A stretch of DNA of 61,565 bases, from assembly GCA_017694415.1 (NCBI GenBank), contig JADIMW010000068.1, positions 1-61,565 on the forward strand, in the 5' to 3' direction. The notes beneath the pieces are model-generated. The model made no database searches, was not told the origin of the DNA, and saw only the letters and a list, made by a program, of their open reading frames with translations. The DNA is from Candidatus Caccoplasma merdipullorum. GTDB taxonomy: Bacteria > Bacteroidota > Bacteroidia > Bacteroidales > G3-4614. Of this stretch, positions 47,720 through 57,958 are shown in pieces. Numbering within the stretch: position 1 is the first letter of the stretch; every line of letters begins with the position of its first letter. The position numbers and the translations under genes are program-made.

Positions 47720-49627
47720 ATGCTTGAATCAGATATTTATTCCATATTGAAGCGTTACTGGGGGTATGATTCTTTCAGACCTTTGCAGGAGGATATTATC
47801 AAATCTGTCCTTTCGGGAAAGGATACTTTGGCTCTGATGCCCACAGGCGGCGGAAAGTCCATTACCTTTCAGGTTCCGGCTCTTGCTCTGGAGGGGACAT
47901 GTATCGTCATTACTCCGCTTATTGCTCTTATGGAGGACCAAGTAGCCAATCTCAGAAGGATAGATGTAAAGGCGGCGCACATACACTCGGGCATGACGCG
48001 CAATGAAATTGCAACGACTCTCGAAAACTGCATATACGGAAACTACAAATTGCTTTATGTCTCACCGGAGAGACTTGCAAGCGAAATTTTCATCGAGAAA
48101 CTTAAATTGATGCGGGTATCGATGATTGTTGTGGATGAGGCTCACTGTATATCGCAATGGGGGTATGATTTTCGCCCGGCATATCTTAATATAGGAGAAC
48201 TCCGCAAGTTGCTTCCCGACAAGCCTGTTCTGGCTCTTACTGCCACTGCGACGCCTGAAGTGGCTACAGATATTCAAAAAAATCTGTTTTTCAGAGAAGA
48301 GCTCCTTTTTAAAACAAGTTTTGCTCGTCCCAACATAGCTTATGTGGTTAGAAAGACTGATGACAAAATTGCCGAACTGGTCGGAATTTTAAAGAAAGTT
48401 CCGGGAAGCGCCATTGTTTATGTCCGCAACAGGCGGAGATGCAAAGAGATTGCCTCCGAACTGCAAGAACGCGATATTAGTGCAGATTTTTTCCATGCGG
48501 GACTCGATTCGCGTATTAAAAGGAAAAAACAACAACTGTGGAAAGACGGGGCATGTCGGGTAATTGTTGCAACCAACGCTTTCGGCATGGGGATAGACAA
48601 ACCCGATGTAAGGGTGGTGGTTCATATAGATTTGCCTAATTCGCCTGAAGAGTATTTTCAGGAAGCCGGCAGATGCGGTCGCGACGGAAAAAAATCGTAC
48701 GCCGTTGCCTTGTACTCCGATAAGGATAAACAGGTACTTAAAAAGAGAATTATCGATACTTTTCCCGAAAAGGAGTTTATCCTGCAAGTATATGAATCAT
48801 TGTGCAATTATCTGCAGGTTGCCGTCGGCTTTGGAGAAGGGGGAATGCACGATTTTGAAATAAACAGTTTCAGGGAGCGGTACGGCTACCCTCTCCTGCC
48901 GTTATATAATGCCTTGAAGATATTGGAACTGTGCGGATATATTGAATATGTGGAGAATGTCGATACGTCGGCAAGACTGATGATTATCGTGGACAGAGAG
49001 GAGCTTTACAGGTGGTCGCCGGTAAACCCGACAGATGAAACTGTTCTGGAATGTGTAATGCGTTCGTACAGCGGTCTTTTTACCGAATATTCACCTGTTC
49101 AGGCCGATGTTATTGCAAGACGCACCGGCTTGTCGGCTGATGAAGTTTATAAGTCGTTAGTATCCATATCGAAACAGAAAATAATACATTACATCCCCCG
49201 CAAACAAACACCATATATCTATTTTTCTGCTCCGCGCGAGGAGCAGAAATATGTATCTATTCCCAAAGCCGTTTATGAAGAGAGGAAAGAACGGTTTGTC
49301 AAAAGGATAGAAATGATGATTAAGTATGTTACGCACGATAAAAAATGCCGGCAACTGATGTTGTTGGAATATTTCGGAGAGAAAGGCGGCAGACCTTGCG
49401 GAATGTGCGATAATTGTCTGAAACGTGAAAGTGATGAAATATCCGAAAAGGAATTTGCCGAGATAATGCATGCAATAAAAATATTGCTTGCAAAAAAGAA
49501 TATGTCTGCAAGAGAGATTGCCGAGGAACTGCCGTACAGGAAGGAAAACGTAATAGAGGTTTTGCGCTTTCTGTCGGACGAAGGATATATCGGCAACGAT
49601 GATGGTTTATATTTTCAGTGGAACTAA
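47720..49627 (+). CDS. recQ: RecQ-family ATP-dependent DNA helicase
   Basis: YDSFRPLQEDIIKSVLSGKDTLALMPTGGGKSITFQVPAL...VVDEAHCISQWGYDFRPAY...QEAGRCGRDG. Confidence 0.95.
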   Translation: MLESDIYSILKRYWGYDSFRPLQEDIIKSVLSGKDTLALMPTGGGKSITFQVPALALEGTCIVITPLIALMEDQVANLRRIDVKAAHIHSGMTRNEIATTLENCIYGNYKLLYVSPERLASEIFIEKLKLMRVSMIVVDEAHCISQWGYDFRPAYLNIGELRKLLPDKPVLALTATATPEVATDIQKNLFFREELLFKTSFARPNIAYVVRKTDDKIAELVGILKKVPGSAIVYVRNRRRCKEIASELQERDISADFFHAGLDSRIKRKKQQLWKDGACRVIVATNAFGMGIDKPDVRVVVHIDLPNSPEEYFQEAGRCGRDGKKSYAVALYSDKDKQVLKKRIIDTFPEKEFILQVYESLCNYLQVAVGFGEGGMHDFEINSFRERYGYPLLPLYNALKILELCGYIEYVENVDTSARLMIIVDREELYRWSPVNPTDETVLECVMRSYSGLFTEYSPVQADVIARRTGLSADEVYKSLVSISKQKIIHYIPRKQTPYIYFSAPREEQKYVSIPKAVYEERKERFVKRIEMMIKYVTHDKKCRQLMLLEYFGEKGGRPCGMCDNCLKRESDEISEKEFAEIMHAIKILLAKKNMSAREIAEELPYRKENVIEVLRFLSDEGYIGNDDGLYFQWN

Positions 49628-49813
49628 CTCGGATATAACTTCAATATGTCGGGATTAGAAACTGCTTGCGGATTGCCCTGTGGCCATTTTTATAATCGGA
49701 CGCATAAATACCTAAAGCAATGTTTTCGGATTTTCAGTCAATCATAGAAATTTATTATAATTGAAACAGATAAACCTCTTGTAAATAAACTTACACTATC
49801 GTCCCGTAATAAA

Positions 49814-49845
49814 AACGGAGAGGAACCGACAGGTCTCTCTCCGTT
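49814..49845. terminator. Terminator-like hairpin
   Basis: AACGGAGAG / CTCTCCGTT followed by CTTCTGTTT. Confidence 0.75.
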
Positions 49846-49866
49846 CTTCTGTTTCATGAACGATTG

Positions 49867-50274
49867 TTATTTACCGACATCCATAAGCCATTCGTCGCCG
49901 ACCTTAACCATCTTCTGGTCGTCTTCAGTTTCACTGCCGTCGCCGAATACTTGTTTGAATTTAACTACTGCCGTGTTACCGTCTTCTGATATTTCTTCGG
50001 AAAGAACTACAATTTCTTTCAATCCTCCTTTTTTATCAAGAGACGATTTTCCTTTGCTTTCAATCATCTCTTTGTAACTCTCGCGTATGGCATCGGCTTT
50101 TTCCTTGTTTTCGTCGGAAATATATATTCCGCTTGTAAGTTTGTCATAATCTCCGCTTACCATACCTGAGGAATAGTTTTCAAATGCTGCCGACGGGGTT
50201 GAATTTGATCCGGAACACGATACCATAAGCAACATGGCGGCAAATACTGCGCTTAAATAAATAAATCTTTTCAT
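49867..50274 (-). CDS. DUF4878-like lipoprotein
   Basis: MKRFIYLSAVFAAMLLMVSCSGSNSTPSAAFENYSSGMVSGDYDKL...WLMDVGK. Confidence 0.75.
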   Translation of the reverse strand: MKRFIYLSAVFAAMLLMVSCSGSNSTPSAAFENYSSGMVSGDYDKLTSGIYISDENKEKADAIRESYKEMIESKGKSSLDKKGGLKEIVVLSEEISEDGNTAVVKFKQVFGDGSETEDDQKMVKVGDEWLMDVGK

Positions 50275-50321
50275 CGTACTAAATAATTTAATTAATGAAT
50301 AATATTGGGGTCTTGTATATG

Positions 50322-50942
50322 CTATCTTATAAACTGGTATATCAATTCAAGTTTTTTATTCCCGGATATATCTCCGGGCATTATGTATATTCCTCCCAAT
50401 GCGGGAATGTGCGCTACCGTCCTTCTCCCTTCGGAAAGATCAATTCCGCTTTCGGCATACACGAAATTTACCATTTCCGTACAATACATCTTCGTCGTAT
50501 CGTCCAGATTGTAGTCATGGTCGAAGAGCGTTCCCCGTTTTGCTATCTCCACGGCATGTTCTGCGGCACGATGCACTGAGGCTGTATCGCCGTCATATCT
50601 CATTATTGCCCCGCGTGATGCCTTGTCGAATGCGTAAAACTTCGATAGAGGTTCTATTTTTACCCTGTCAACGTCTCCTTCAAACTCCAATTCATCCGGA
50701 ACGGCGTGGACGACATACCACTTTCCGTCTATCTGTTTTAAAATACCAACATGTGAGAAAACACCTTTTTCATCTGCCGCAAGTACCACCCTGCTCAATA
50801 TTCCCATTCCGCGTCTGAATGCCAAATCGCCATCGGAAAATTCATCTTCCGGAAAAACCGCTTCATCTTTTGTGTCTTTTCGGGAACATGAGATTACAGT
50901 TCCAGATATCATCAGAAATATTATAATGATATATTTTTTCAT
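50322..50942 (-). CDS. YiiX/YebB-like permuted papain-fold hydrolase, lipoprotein
   Basis: MKKYIIIIFLMISGTVISCSR; GDLAFRRGMG...FSHVGILKQIDGKWYVVHAVP...MYCTEMVNFVYAESGIDL. Confidence 0.85.
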   Translation of the reverse strand: MKKYIIIIFLMISGTVISCSRKDTKDEAVFPEDEFSDGDLAFRRGMGILSRVVLAADEKGVFSHVGILKQIDGKWYVVHAVPDELEFEGDVDRVKIEPLSKFYAFDKASRGAIMRYDGDTASVHRAAEHAVEIAKRGTLFDHDYNLDDTTKMYCTEMVNFVYAESGIDLSEGRRTVAHIPALGGIYIMPGDISGNKKLELIYQFIR

Positions 50943-51390
50943 TTTCCATAGTATGGCAAAAGTCTTAATCAAATATTTCGTATCCGACCAATGTCAAAAA
51001 CAGGATGTAACCGGCATTTTCCAACTTGAAAATTTCCTTTTTCAGTCCTCCCCTGCTCTCATCTTTCGCTGTCTTCAACCAAACGAACTTTGTCAAACAT
51101 CATTCTATATTTTACAAATATATATATTTATATTCTTTTAGACAAGGGATGTGTTTTTTTACTATATAAATATATGCTTTTTTATATTAAACAAATTTAT
51201 ACAATATAATCGCGAATGGAAGTTTAACTGGTATGAGACATTTTAATTATAAAATTCTTTTGTCCGAATACTGTTTGATGAATAGCATATGTTGGGCTTG
51301 CATAATGGATTCAGGAACATTTAAGGAGATTAACAGCTTTCCTGCTCACGACCGCCGTATGTTGTTTTATTTTCGTTTTTGTTAAACTAA

Positions 51391-51427
51391 ACGGGCTGTG
51401 CCGATGTATCTGGCACAGCCCGTTTCC
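51391..51427. terminator. Terminator hairpin downstream of GEVED gene
   Basis: AAACGGGCTGTGCC / GGCACAGCCCGTTT, perfect 14-bp arms. Confidence 0.9.
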
Positions 51428-51457
51428 CGGATTTGTTAATGTTATTTTTTAAATGAT

Positions 51458-54400
51458 TTATCTTACTATCACCTTCTTTACTTCCGATGAATCGCTTGTT
51501 TCAACTTTTACGAGATAGACTCCGGCAGGGAGTTGTATTTCGGCATTTCCTATAACATTATACCCTTTCTTGTAGATAAGTCCCGATTTTGCATCTATTA
51601 CATCGACTGTTGCATTTGTTGATGATGCCAGATATATTTTACCGCTTCCTCCTATTACCGAGAACGGCATATCGGTTATCTCTTCTACTCCCGATGTCGG
51701 ATTGTCTACATCGAGTATGAAATCGACTATTCCTCCTGCGTTATTCAATATAGAGTTCCCGCTATCGAAACGTCCGCACGGATCTGTGCTGTCCCAGTCG
51801 AGTTTGAAACGTATTCTGTATTCTCCCGACGCGTCCTCCGGAACGACAAATGTACCCATTCCTGCCGACCCGTCTTGTGCAGCAGTTGCTCCTGCCGAGT
51901 TTACTCCGTCGATATAGTTAAACGATACCAGCTCTTTCCAATCGGCCGAAGTACCTACATCGAAAGTATAGTTGCGATCCCAATCGACATATACATATTT
52001 ATGCATCCATGCTCCGTTAAAGGTCAATGTCGGGGTAAGCACATCGCCCGGCGAGCATTTAAGCACCTGATCGGTGTGGTCTTCATACACGCACCTGTGG
52101 GCATCTTGCGACAAACCGTTTATACTGATGGTTTGTGCCTCTCCGTTATAGGTAGCTCCTGTTATCTTCACTGCTGTCAGATACCTGTTGTCATTCCCTT
52201 CGGATGCCGGACGATCGGTTCTCGTAATTGTTGCAGTGGAGGTACAATATGCTTTTTCTCTTGTTGTTACTACCACGTTGGCGCCTGATGATGACGCGCT
52301 GACTGTTGCCGTATATACATTATCGCCCGATTCGGTATATGCTACGGGAACTCCATTTACACGTATCTTGTCGAGGAGATAATTTTCATCCGTTATGGAA
52401 ACCTCGATATTCAACGACTCGCCTGCTTCTACTTCATCACCGCTCGACATGGGGTTTCCTTCGGAATCTGTTATTGCAACAGTACAACCTTCGCCTTGGG
52501 ACAATGTCAATTTCGGTACTGATGTCGGCGGAACGGATGAGTTTATTCGGAATGTAAACAGTGTCCCGCGACGGCGTGCCTGACACGGACCGCCTCCGAG
52601 AGTATTATATGCAGGTGCTTCACCGGAGCATAATCTCATTCCGAAACACCCTATTGCAACATCGTCGGGAACGGTTATTTCCGTAAGTTTGTTTTTAACT
52701 ACTGCTCCGGGGTTGTTAAACAACTCGTATGCTTCTGTTGTAGTATTCCATTCTCCGTCCATGTTCCAATCGACATATGCGATTCCTTGCGCCCATGAAG
52801 AGTGAGGATCGCCTCCCGATACATATAGTTGAATGACATCTCCCGGACAAACTTCTGCTATACATGAGCCGGAAAGGTCGGTTATGGCACTGCTTCCTTT
52901 GGAGAATGTAAATGCTTGTACTCCGTTTACGCTCAATGATCCGCCTGAAATTCCATAGTGGTCGCCATCACCGTTATTGGGGGTTGTTCCTGCACAATAT
53001 TCGGGGAATTTGGCTTCAACTTTCATGGTAAGATTAAGATCTTCGTCAAGTCCGGTTAATGGAAGAGGATTGTTCGAGGTCATGGTTGCACCATAAGGCA
53101 TACCGTCCTTGAGCCACTGTACGAACTGGAATCCTTCTCCGGGAACGCAGGTTATTTCGACATTTGTTCCTGCGGCATATTTTCCGTCTGTTCCGGGTTC
53201 AGGCGACAGTGTAAATGTTGCGGCTCCGCTTATGCTCGGAACTGCATTGATGGAGAATCGTTCGTCATCGCCCGGGGTTACCGTTACCATAAAGTCATAT
53301 ACGGCACCTGTTCCTACGGCATCACAAGATGATGTTTCGGTAAGTTCGTTGTCTGTCATTATCAGACGCAGATATACGTCTCCTTTTACAGCATCGTCCG
53401 GCACTGTTACGTTGAACGTATTGGAGCTTGATGTTATGTTGTATGACCCGATATATTCGTCTGAATCGAACGAATGGCTCTTATCCCAGTCGGCCCATAA
53501 AGCTACATTGGCAGATGAAAGTGCGGCTGACGAATTTGCTTTTTCTATATAAAGCGAGAATGTTGTTCCACGTTTTACGTTTACGCCGCCCAATATCGAC
53601 AATCTCTGGATATTGGAGGATATTCCGTCTTCTGATGACGTGCTGCTTCCTACATAGTACAAAGCGGATTGCGATGCCGGGGTTATTGAGGCCTTACCCA
53701 GATAATATTTCGCCGGTGTCTGATATTCCGGCATGCAGAACGGTATTTCTTCGAACCTTGCTACCAGAATGATATTGTAGTCGGGACTGAACCGATATTC
53801 TGTATCGACGCTAACCAGACCTCCGGTTTCCTGATTGTACCAGCCTTTAAACCTGTATCCGGCATTAGGGGTGGCCGTAACTGTTATTGCGGTTTCTTTT
53901 TCAATCATAAGTTCCGTTACACCGCTTTCATATCCTTTGAATTTTACAGCACCCCAATCGCTTTGGTCGCTCTGACCGGTTATCTTTATTATCGGTCTTT
54001 CGGCATATTCCGATATTTCCATAGGAATATTTATTGCGTATCCATCTACTACGGAACTGCAACTTGAATATGCACCTCCTGCGACAGCATCATCGGAAGA
54101 GTCGGTCAATTTTATTCTTATCATGCAAGATGATACTGCCGTAGTTTCGGGAACGGTAATATCGGCAGTATATACTACCTCATCTCCTGAGGCAACGCCT
54201 GATATGCGTCCTATATATTCGCCTTCGGATACAAATTCCTTATCCGCATTGAAGTCGGCATATACATCGGCCACCCATGCTTCGTTTGTTCCGGAATTGC
54301 TCTTTTGTACGAATTCGACGGTGAACTCCCCGCCGGGAATAGCAACTATCGAACCTGATGCGTATTTTTCATATACGGCAGTTCTGGCATCGGATGTTAT

Positions 54401-55084
54401 CGATATATCGGTTGATGCACCTGTGGTTGTTATGCTTGATATGTAACGGTCGGACGTGATTGTTCCTCCAACATTGCAGTAATCGCTAACCGAGCGGGAT
54501 TCGCTCGACGAATTTATTACTATTTCATCGATGTATATATCTATATCGGACGACAGTCGGTTTACCGACGACTCGAGGTCGGGATAAAGCACCAGTCGAT
54601 CTATCGTATAGTTGCTGCCTTTTACTGCAAATACGGCATCGCTCCATGCTCCTGCCCGGGATTCGGATGAGGATAATGCTTGGAACTGGAACGTATTGTT
54701 CTCGGTATCCAAACCTCTCAACAGTATCCGGCTCGATACGGGTTTGTATATAAATATATGTACGTATTGTGTTTCGGTTGTGAGATTGAACGGGGTCTCG
54801 AGTTTTATTTCAACGCCGTTTCTGTCTCCTGCGTAATACGGACGAATATAATGCAACACTTTTGATGTCGGGTTCATATTGTCGGCATACGGGTTGTCTA
54901 TAACTTCGGGAGCATTGCTGCATTGTCCGGTATTGAATGGAGATGCCTCCCATGTATCCACGAACTTGGTTCCGGATGTCATTCCGTTCTCAAATGTTGC
55001 AAGAACGGTCTCTTGTGCTACTGCTTGAGATGTCAAAACAGATATGGCCAGCAGTAATACACTTATATTAAATATTTTTCTCAT
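51458..55084 (-). CDS. Large secreted multi-GEVED protein with T9SS type A-like C-terminal tail
   Basis: Signal peptide; repeated GEVED units (VYADFNADKEFVSEGEYIG, LWADWDKSHSFDSDEYIG, YVDWNMDGEWNTTTEAYELF, YVDWDRNYTFDVG); InlB_B-like YRFKGWYNQETG; end LPAGVYLVKVETSDSSEVKKVIVR. Confidence 0.82.
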   Translation of the reverse strand: MRKIFNISVLLLAISVLTSQAVAQETVLATFENGMTSGTKFVDTWEASPFNTGQCSNAPEVIDNPYADNMNPTSKVLHYIRPYYAGDRNGVEIKLETPFNLTTETQYVHIFIYKPVSSRILLRGLDTENNTFQFQALSSSESRAGAWSDAVFAVKGSNYTIDRLVLYPDLESSVNRLSSDIDIYIDEIVINSSSESRSVSDYCNVGGTITSDRYISSITTTGASTDISITSDARTAVYEKYASGSIVAIPGGEFTVEFVQKSNSGTNEAWVADVYADFNADKEFVSEGEYIGRISGVASGDEVVYTADITVPETTAVSSCMIRIKLTDSSDDAVAGGAYSSCSSVVDGYAINIPMEISEYAERPIIKITGQSDQSDWGAVKFKGYESGVTELMIEKETAITVTATPNAGYRFKGWYNQETGGLVSVDTEYRFSPDYNIILVARFEEIPFCMPEYQTPAKYYLGKASITPASQSALYYVGSSTSSEDGISSNIQRLSILGGVNVKRGTTFSLYIEKANSSAALSSANVALWADWDKSHSFDSDEYIGSYNITSSSNTFNVTVPDDAVKGDVYLRLIMTDNELTETSSCDAVGTGAVYDFMVTVTPGDDERFSINAVPSISGAATFTLSPEPGTDGKYAAGTNVEITCVPGEGFQFVQWLKDGMPYGATMTSNNPLPLTGLDEDLNLTMKVEAKFPEYCAGTTPNNGDGDHYGISGGSLSVNGVQAFTFSKGSSAITDLSGSCIAEVCPGDVIQLYVSGGDPHSSWAQGIAYVDWNMDGEWNTTTEAYELFNNPGAVVKNKLTEITVPDDVAIGCFGMRLCSGEAPAYNTLGGGPCQARRRGTLFTFRINSSVPPTSVPKLTLSQGEGCTVAITDSEGNPMSSGDEVEAGESLNIEVSITDENYLLDKIRVNGVPVAYTESGDNVYTATVSASSSGANVVVTTREKAYCTSTATITRTDRPASEGNDNRYLTAVKITGATYNGEAQTISINGLSQDAHRCVYEDHTDQVLKCSPGDVLTPTLTFNGAWMHKYVYVDWDRNYTFDVGTSADWKELVSFNYIDGVNSAGATAAQDGSAGMGTFVVPEDASGEYRIRFKLDWDSTDPCGRFDSGNSILNNAGGIVDFILDVDNPTSGVEEITDMPFSVIGGSGKIYLASSTNATVDVIDAKSGLIYKKGYNVIGNAEIQLPAGVYLVKVETSDSSEVKKVIVR

Positions 55085-55105
55085 ATTAGTCTTGTATTTT
55101 CAAAA

Positions 55106-56575
55106 TTAATAAACCGATATTCTGCTTATAAGCGGGCAAACTTTGCTGTCTGTTATTGATACTCGCACTTTCGATGTAGATACGGGAGAGGAGAGTTTTA
55201 TTATACGTTTGTGGCCTATCGTTGTTGTCTCCTCCGTGGTGGATGCTTTTTGCCATGCGCTTCCAGACCATGTATATATTTCGAAACTTTTTACTCGTTG
55301 TCCCAAACGGATATATTCTCCCAAACGTATATAGTTTACGGTTTGTGTGGAACCTAAGTCTATATCGACCGTTCCGGATGTCTGCCCGTCTTCAAGAGCC
55401 CAGTATGTATCGTCATTGCCGTCAGTAACATTGGAGGCTGCGAATTTCCCTGAAACGGAACTCGAACGTTCGGCAGATGCTGTTGCCGATTTTCCGGATG
55501 CGAGATCTGTGCCAAATGCCCGATCCAACAGAGTCTTGAATTCTCTCATCCTCGTTACAGTTGCATCGGACAACCTGCCGTCTCTTCCCGGAGGGAAATT
55601 CAGTATCAGGTTGGAATTTCGTCCTACTGAAGTCATATATATATTGAACAACTGTTGTGCTGTTTTCAAGTTGGAATCGGATGTCGTGCTTGCAAACCAT
55701 CCGGGACCGTTTTTGGCATCGCATTCCGAGGGGAGCCAGCGCCATCCGTCTTCGTCGCCGTATTCGTTTCCGTTAGCTCCGTTGTTATATATGCTCCACG
55801 AGGTCTCTCCGGCCCATCCTTCTTCGTTGCCGACCCACTGACAATCTTGTTGCCAACCCCATATTGCACAATCGGGCTGCAACTCCTTTATCATTTTGAA
55901 AGTAGTATTGAAATCGTAGTATGTATTGGCATCTATACTGCGGGTTTCACGGGCACCGCCGTAATATCCGTCACCACCGTTGGCTCCGTCGAACCACATT
56001 TCGAAAATATCACCGTAATTGGTACACAATTCGCGTATCTGATTGCGGAATGTCTGAACATATCCTGCACGTCCGTATTCGGCATGGTTTCTGTCCCACG
56101 GTGATATGTAAGCACCGAATTTCAGCCCCTGCCTGCGGCATTCAGCAGAAAGAAGTGCAGGTATATCCACATGACCATAGGTTGTCGTGTTGTTCTTTGT
56201 GGAATGTTCGGTAGTTTCGGTAAACCATGTACAAAATCCGTCGTGATGTTTACAGGTGATAATTATTCCTTTGCATCCGATGTTTTTTATTTCTGTTACC
56301 CATTGCTCTACATCCAGTTCGGCTGTAGGATTGAACGTGTTTATACTCTCGTCTCCATATCCCCACTCCTTGTTGGTATATGTATTTATCCCGTAATGGA
56401 TAAATGCATAAAATTCCATGTTGTGCCAAGCTATCTGCACCTCGCTTGGGACAGGGAATACCGGCTGCGGTATATTCTCTGACGATGATACATCGCATAA
56501 TTGCGAACTTTGTGCTTTTCCTCCCATGGCAAATATCATGAAAGCAGCACAGGCTAAAAAGACTCTTCGTTTCAT
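55106..56575 (-). CDS. GH29 alpha-L-fucosidase with F5/8 type C (discoidin-like) C-terminus
   Basis: WHNMEFYAFIHYGINTYTNKEWGYGDESINTFNPT...GIIITCKHHDGFCTW...DIFEMWFDGANGG...NVTDGNDDTYWALEDGQTSGTVDIDLG. Confidence 0.92.
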   Translation of the reverse strand: MKRRVFLACAAFMIFAMGGKAQSSQLCDVSSSENIPQPVFPVPSEVQIAWHNMEFYAFIHYGINTYTNKEWGYGDESINTFNPTAELDVEQWVTEIKNIGCKGIIITCKHHDGFCTWFTETTEHSTKNNTTTYGHVDIPALLSAECRRQGLKFGAYISPWDRNHAEYGRAGYVQTFRNQIRELCTNYGDIFEMWFDGANGGDGYYGGARETRSIDANTYYDFNTTFKMIKELQPDCAIWGWQQDCQWVGNEEGWAGETSWSIYNNGANGNEYGDEDGWRWLPSECDAKNGPGWFASTTSDSNLKTAQQLFNIYMTSVGRNSNLILNFPPGRDGRLSDATVTRMREFKTLLDRAFGTDLASGKSATASAERSSSVSGKFAASNVTDGNDDTYWALEDGQTSGTVDIDLGSTQTVNYIRLGEYIRLGQRVKSFEIYTWSGSAWQKASTTEETTTIGHKRIIKLSSPVSTSKVRVSITDSKVCPLISRISVY

Positions 56576-56689
56576 GCTCATTATAAAATTTTAATGGTAA
56601 TTATTTTATTGTTTGCATTATGCTTTTTTAATCACTACTGTATTACACCAACAGGCACATTTTGCATTCTACGCTTTAAACGTTGCAAA

Positions 56690-56845
56690 TATTTTATCCT
56701 AATAAAGTGCGTCCGACGGGTACTGCCCGGGACTTTATTTAAGGATAACCGTTTCGCAATTTTGCGATGCGACTTCTCTGCTATTGCGGCAATATATTAT
56801 AATTGCCGCGATTTTATCTGCAGTATTATCGCAAAATTGCACATA
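56690..56845. promoter_or_regulatory. Nested inverted-repeat region, possible operator array or structured RNA
   Basis: AATAAAGT/ACTTTATT (56701-56739), GCAATTTTGCGAT/ATCGCAAAATTGC (56756-56840), GCGGCAAT/ATTGCCGC (56786-56809). Confidence 0.45.
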
Positions 56846-57407
56846 TACCCAGTTACAAAGATATATTATTTTGCGTTTTTTTCAAAAAATTATTCTTTGC
56901 TGTTTTTTGTTTTACTTAATATGCAAAAATAAGGAATATTCATTTATCTTCAGCATCATATACTGTTTTTTAATGGTATTTTGTATGATTGTATTCCGGC
57001 ATCTCTTTGCGAGCAACCCGATACTATAGGGAATTGCCGAAAGAATATGTCCGTAGTTTGCCGGCAGATATAATACGTCGGACTCAATTAACCATCGGAT
57101 ACTGGACGTGTTTTTTATATGGGCAGGATTAATCGTTAACGGCAACCCTCAGGCAAAGGGGTTATAAAGTTCTTAGATAGAACAATACACTTAATTATTG
57201 TAATACTCGCAACATTTACGATTTTACAGGAAAAGAAAAAACTCCTTTTTTTTGCGGCTGCTTCCTTTCTCTGTTTTAAGGCTTAACATGTGCCCGCAAT
57301 AATTTAATTGCGTTATTATTCTGTTTTTATTCGTAAATCACTGCGTTTTTACTAATTTTGTAACGGTCTTGCGCAACGGGAATTGTAACTGCACGTTATT
57401 TTGAGAT

Positions 57408-57938
57408 ATGCACGAAGATAAATCTAAAGAGGGTTTCCGACTGAAACTGACGCAATATTTGGAAAGTAATAAATGCAGGAAAACTCCCGAGCGTTATGCC
57501 ATAGCTGACATTGTATATGATACCGTCAAAAATTTCGATGCGGAATACATATTGGGGGAGGTGCGTAAAAAGGGGGTATTCATAAGCCTTGCCACGGTTT
57601 ATAATACGCTTTCTCTCATGGCATCGGCCGGTATGGTGAGACGTATCAACGTGAACGGCAAATATTGCTATGGGAAAGGAACCGATGCTCCTTCGTACAT
57701 ACATCTTTATTGTACGGAATGCGGCAAGATAAAAGATGTAAAGGATACTCAATTGCCGGAAATAACGATGACGAAGCGTTTTGGGAAATTTTCCGCTTCA
57801 TATGCCGTCGTTACGATATACGGATTGTGCAGTTCTTGTTCGAGGGCAAAGAGAAAAGCTGAATTGAAAGCCAATATTCTGGCGCGTGAAAGGAAGATTC
57901 AGGAGAACAAAAAGAAAAAGAACAATATTGGAAAATAA
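57408..57938 (+). CDS. Fur-family transcriptional regulator
   Basis: KCRKTPERYAIADIVYDTVKNFDAEYILGEVRKKGVFISLATVYNTLSLMASAGMV...HLYCTECGKIKD. Confidence 0.9.
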   Translation: MHEDKSKEGFRLKLTQYLESNKCRKTPERYAIADIVYDTVKNFDAEYILGEVRKKGVFISLATVYNTLSLMASAGMVRRINVNGKYCYGKGTDAPSYIHLYCTECGKIKDVKDTQLPEITMTKRFGKFSASYAVVTIYGLCSSCSRAKRKAELKANILARERKIQENKKKKNNIGK

Positions 57939-57958
57939 TATTTTAAACTGATAAAAAC

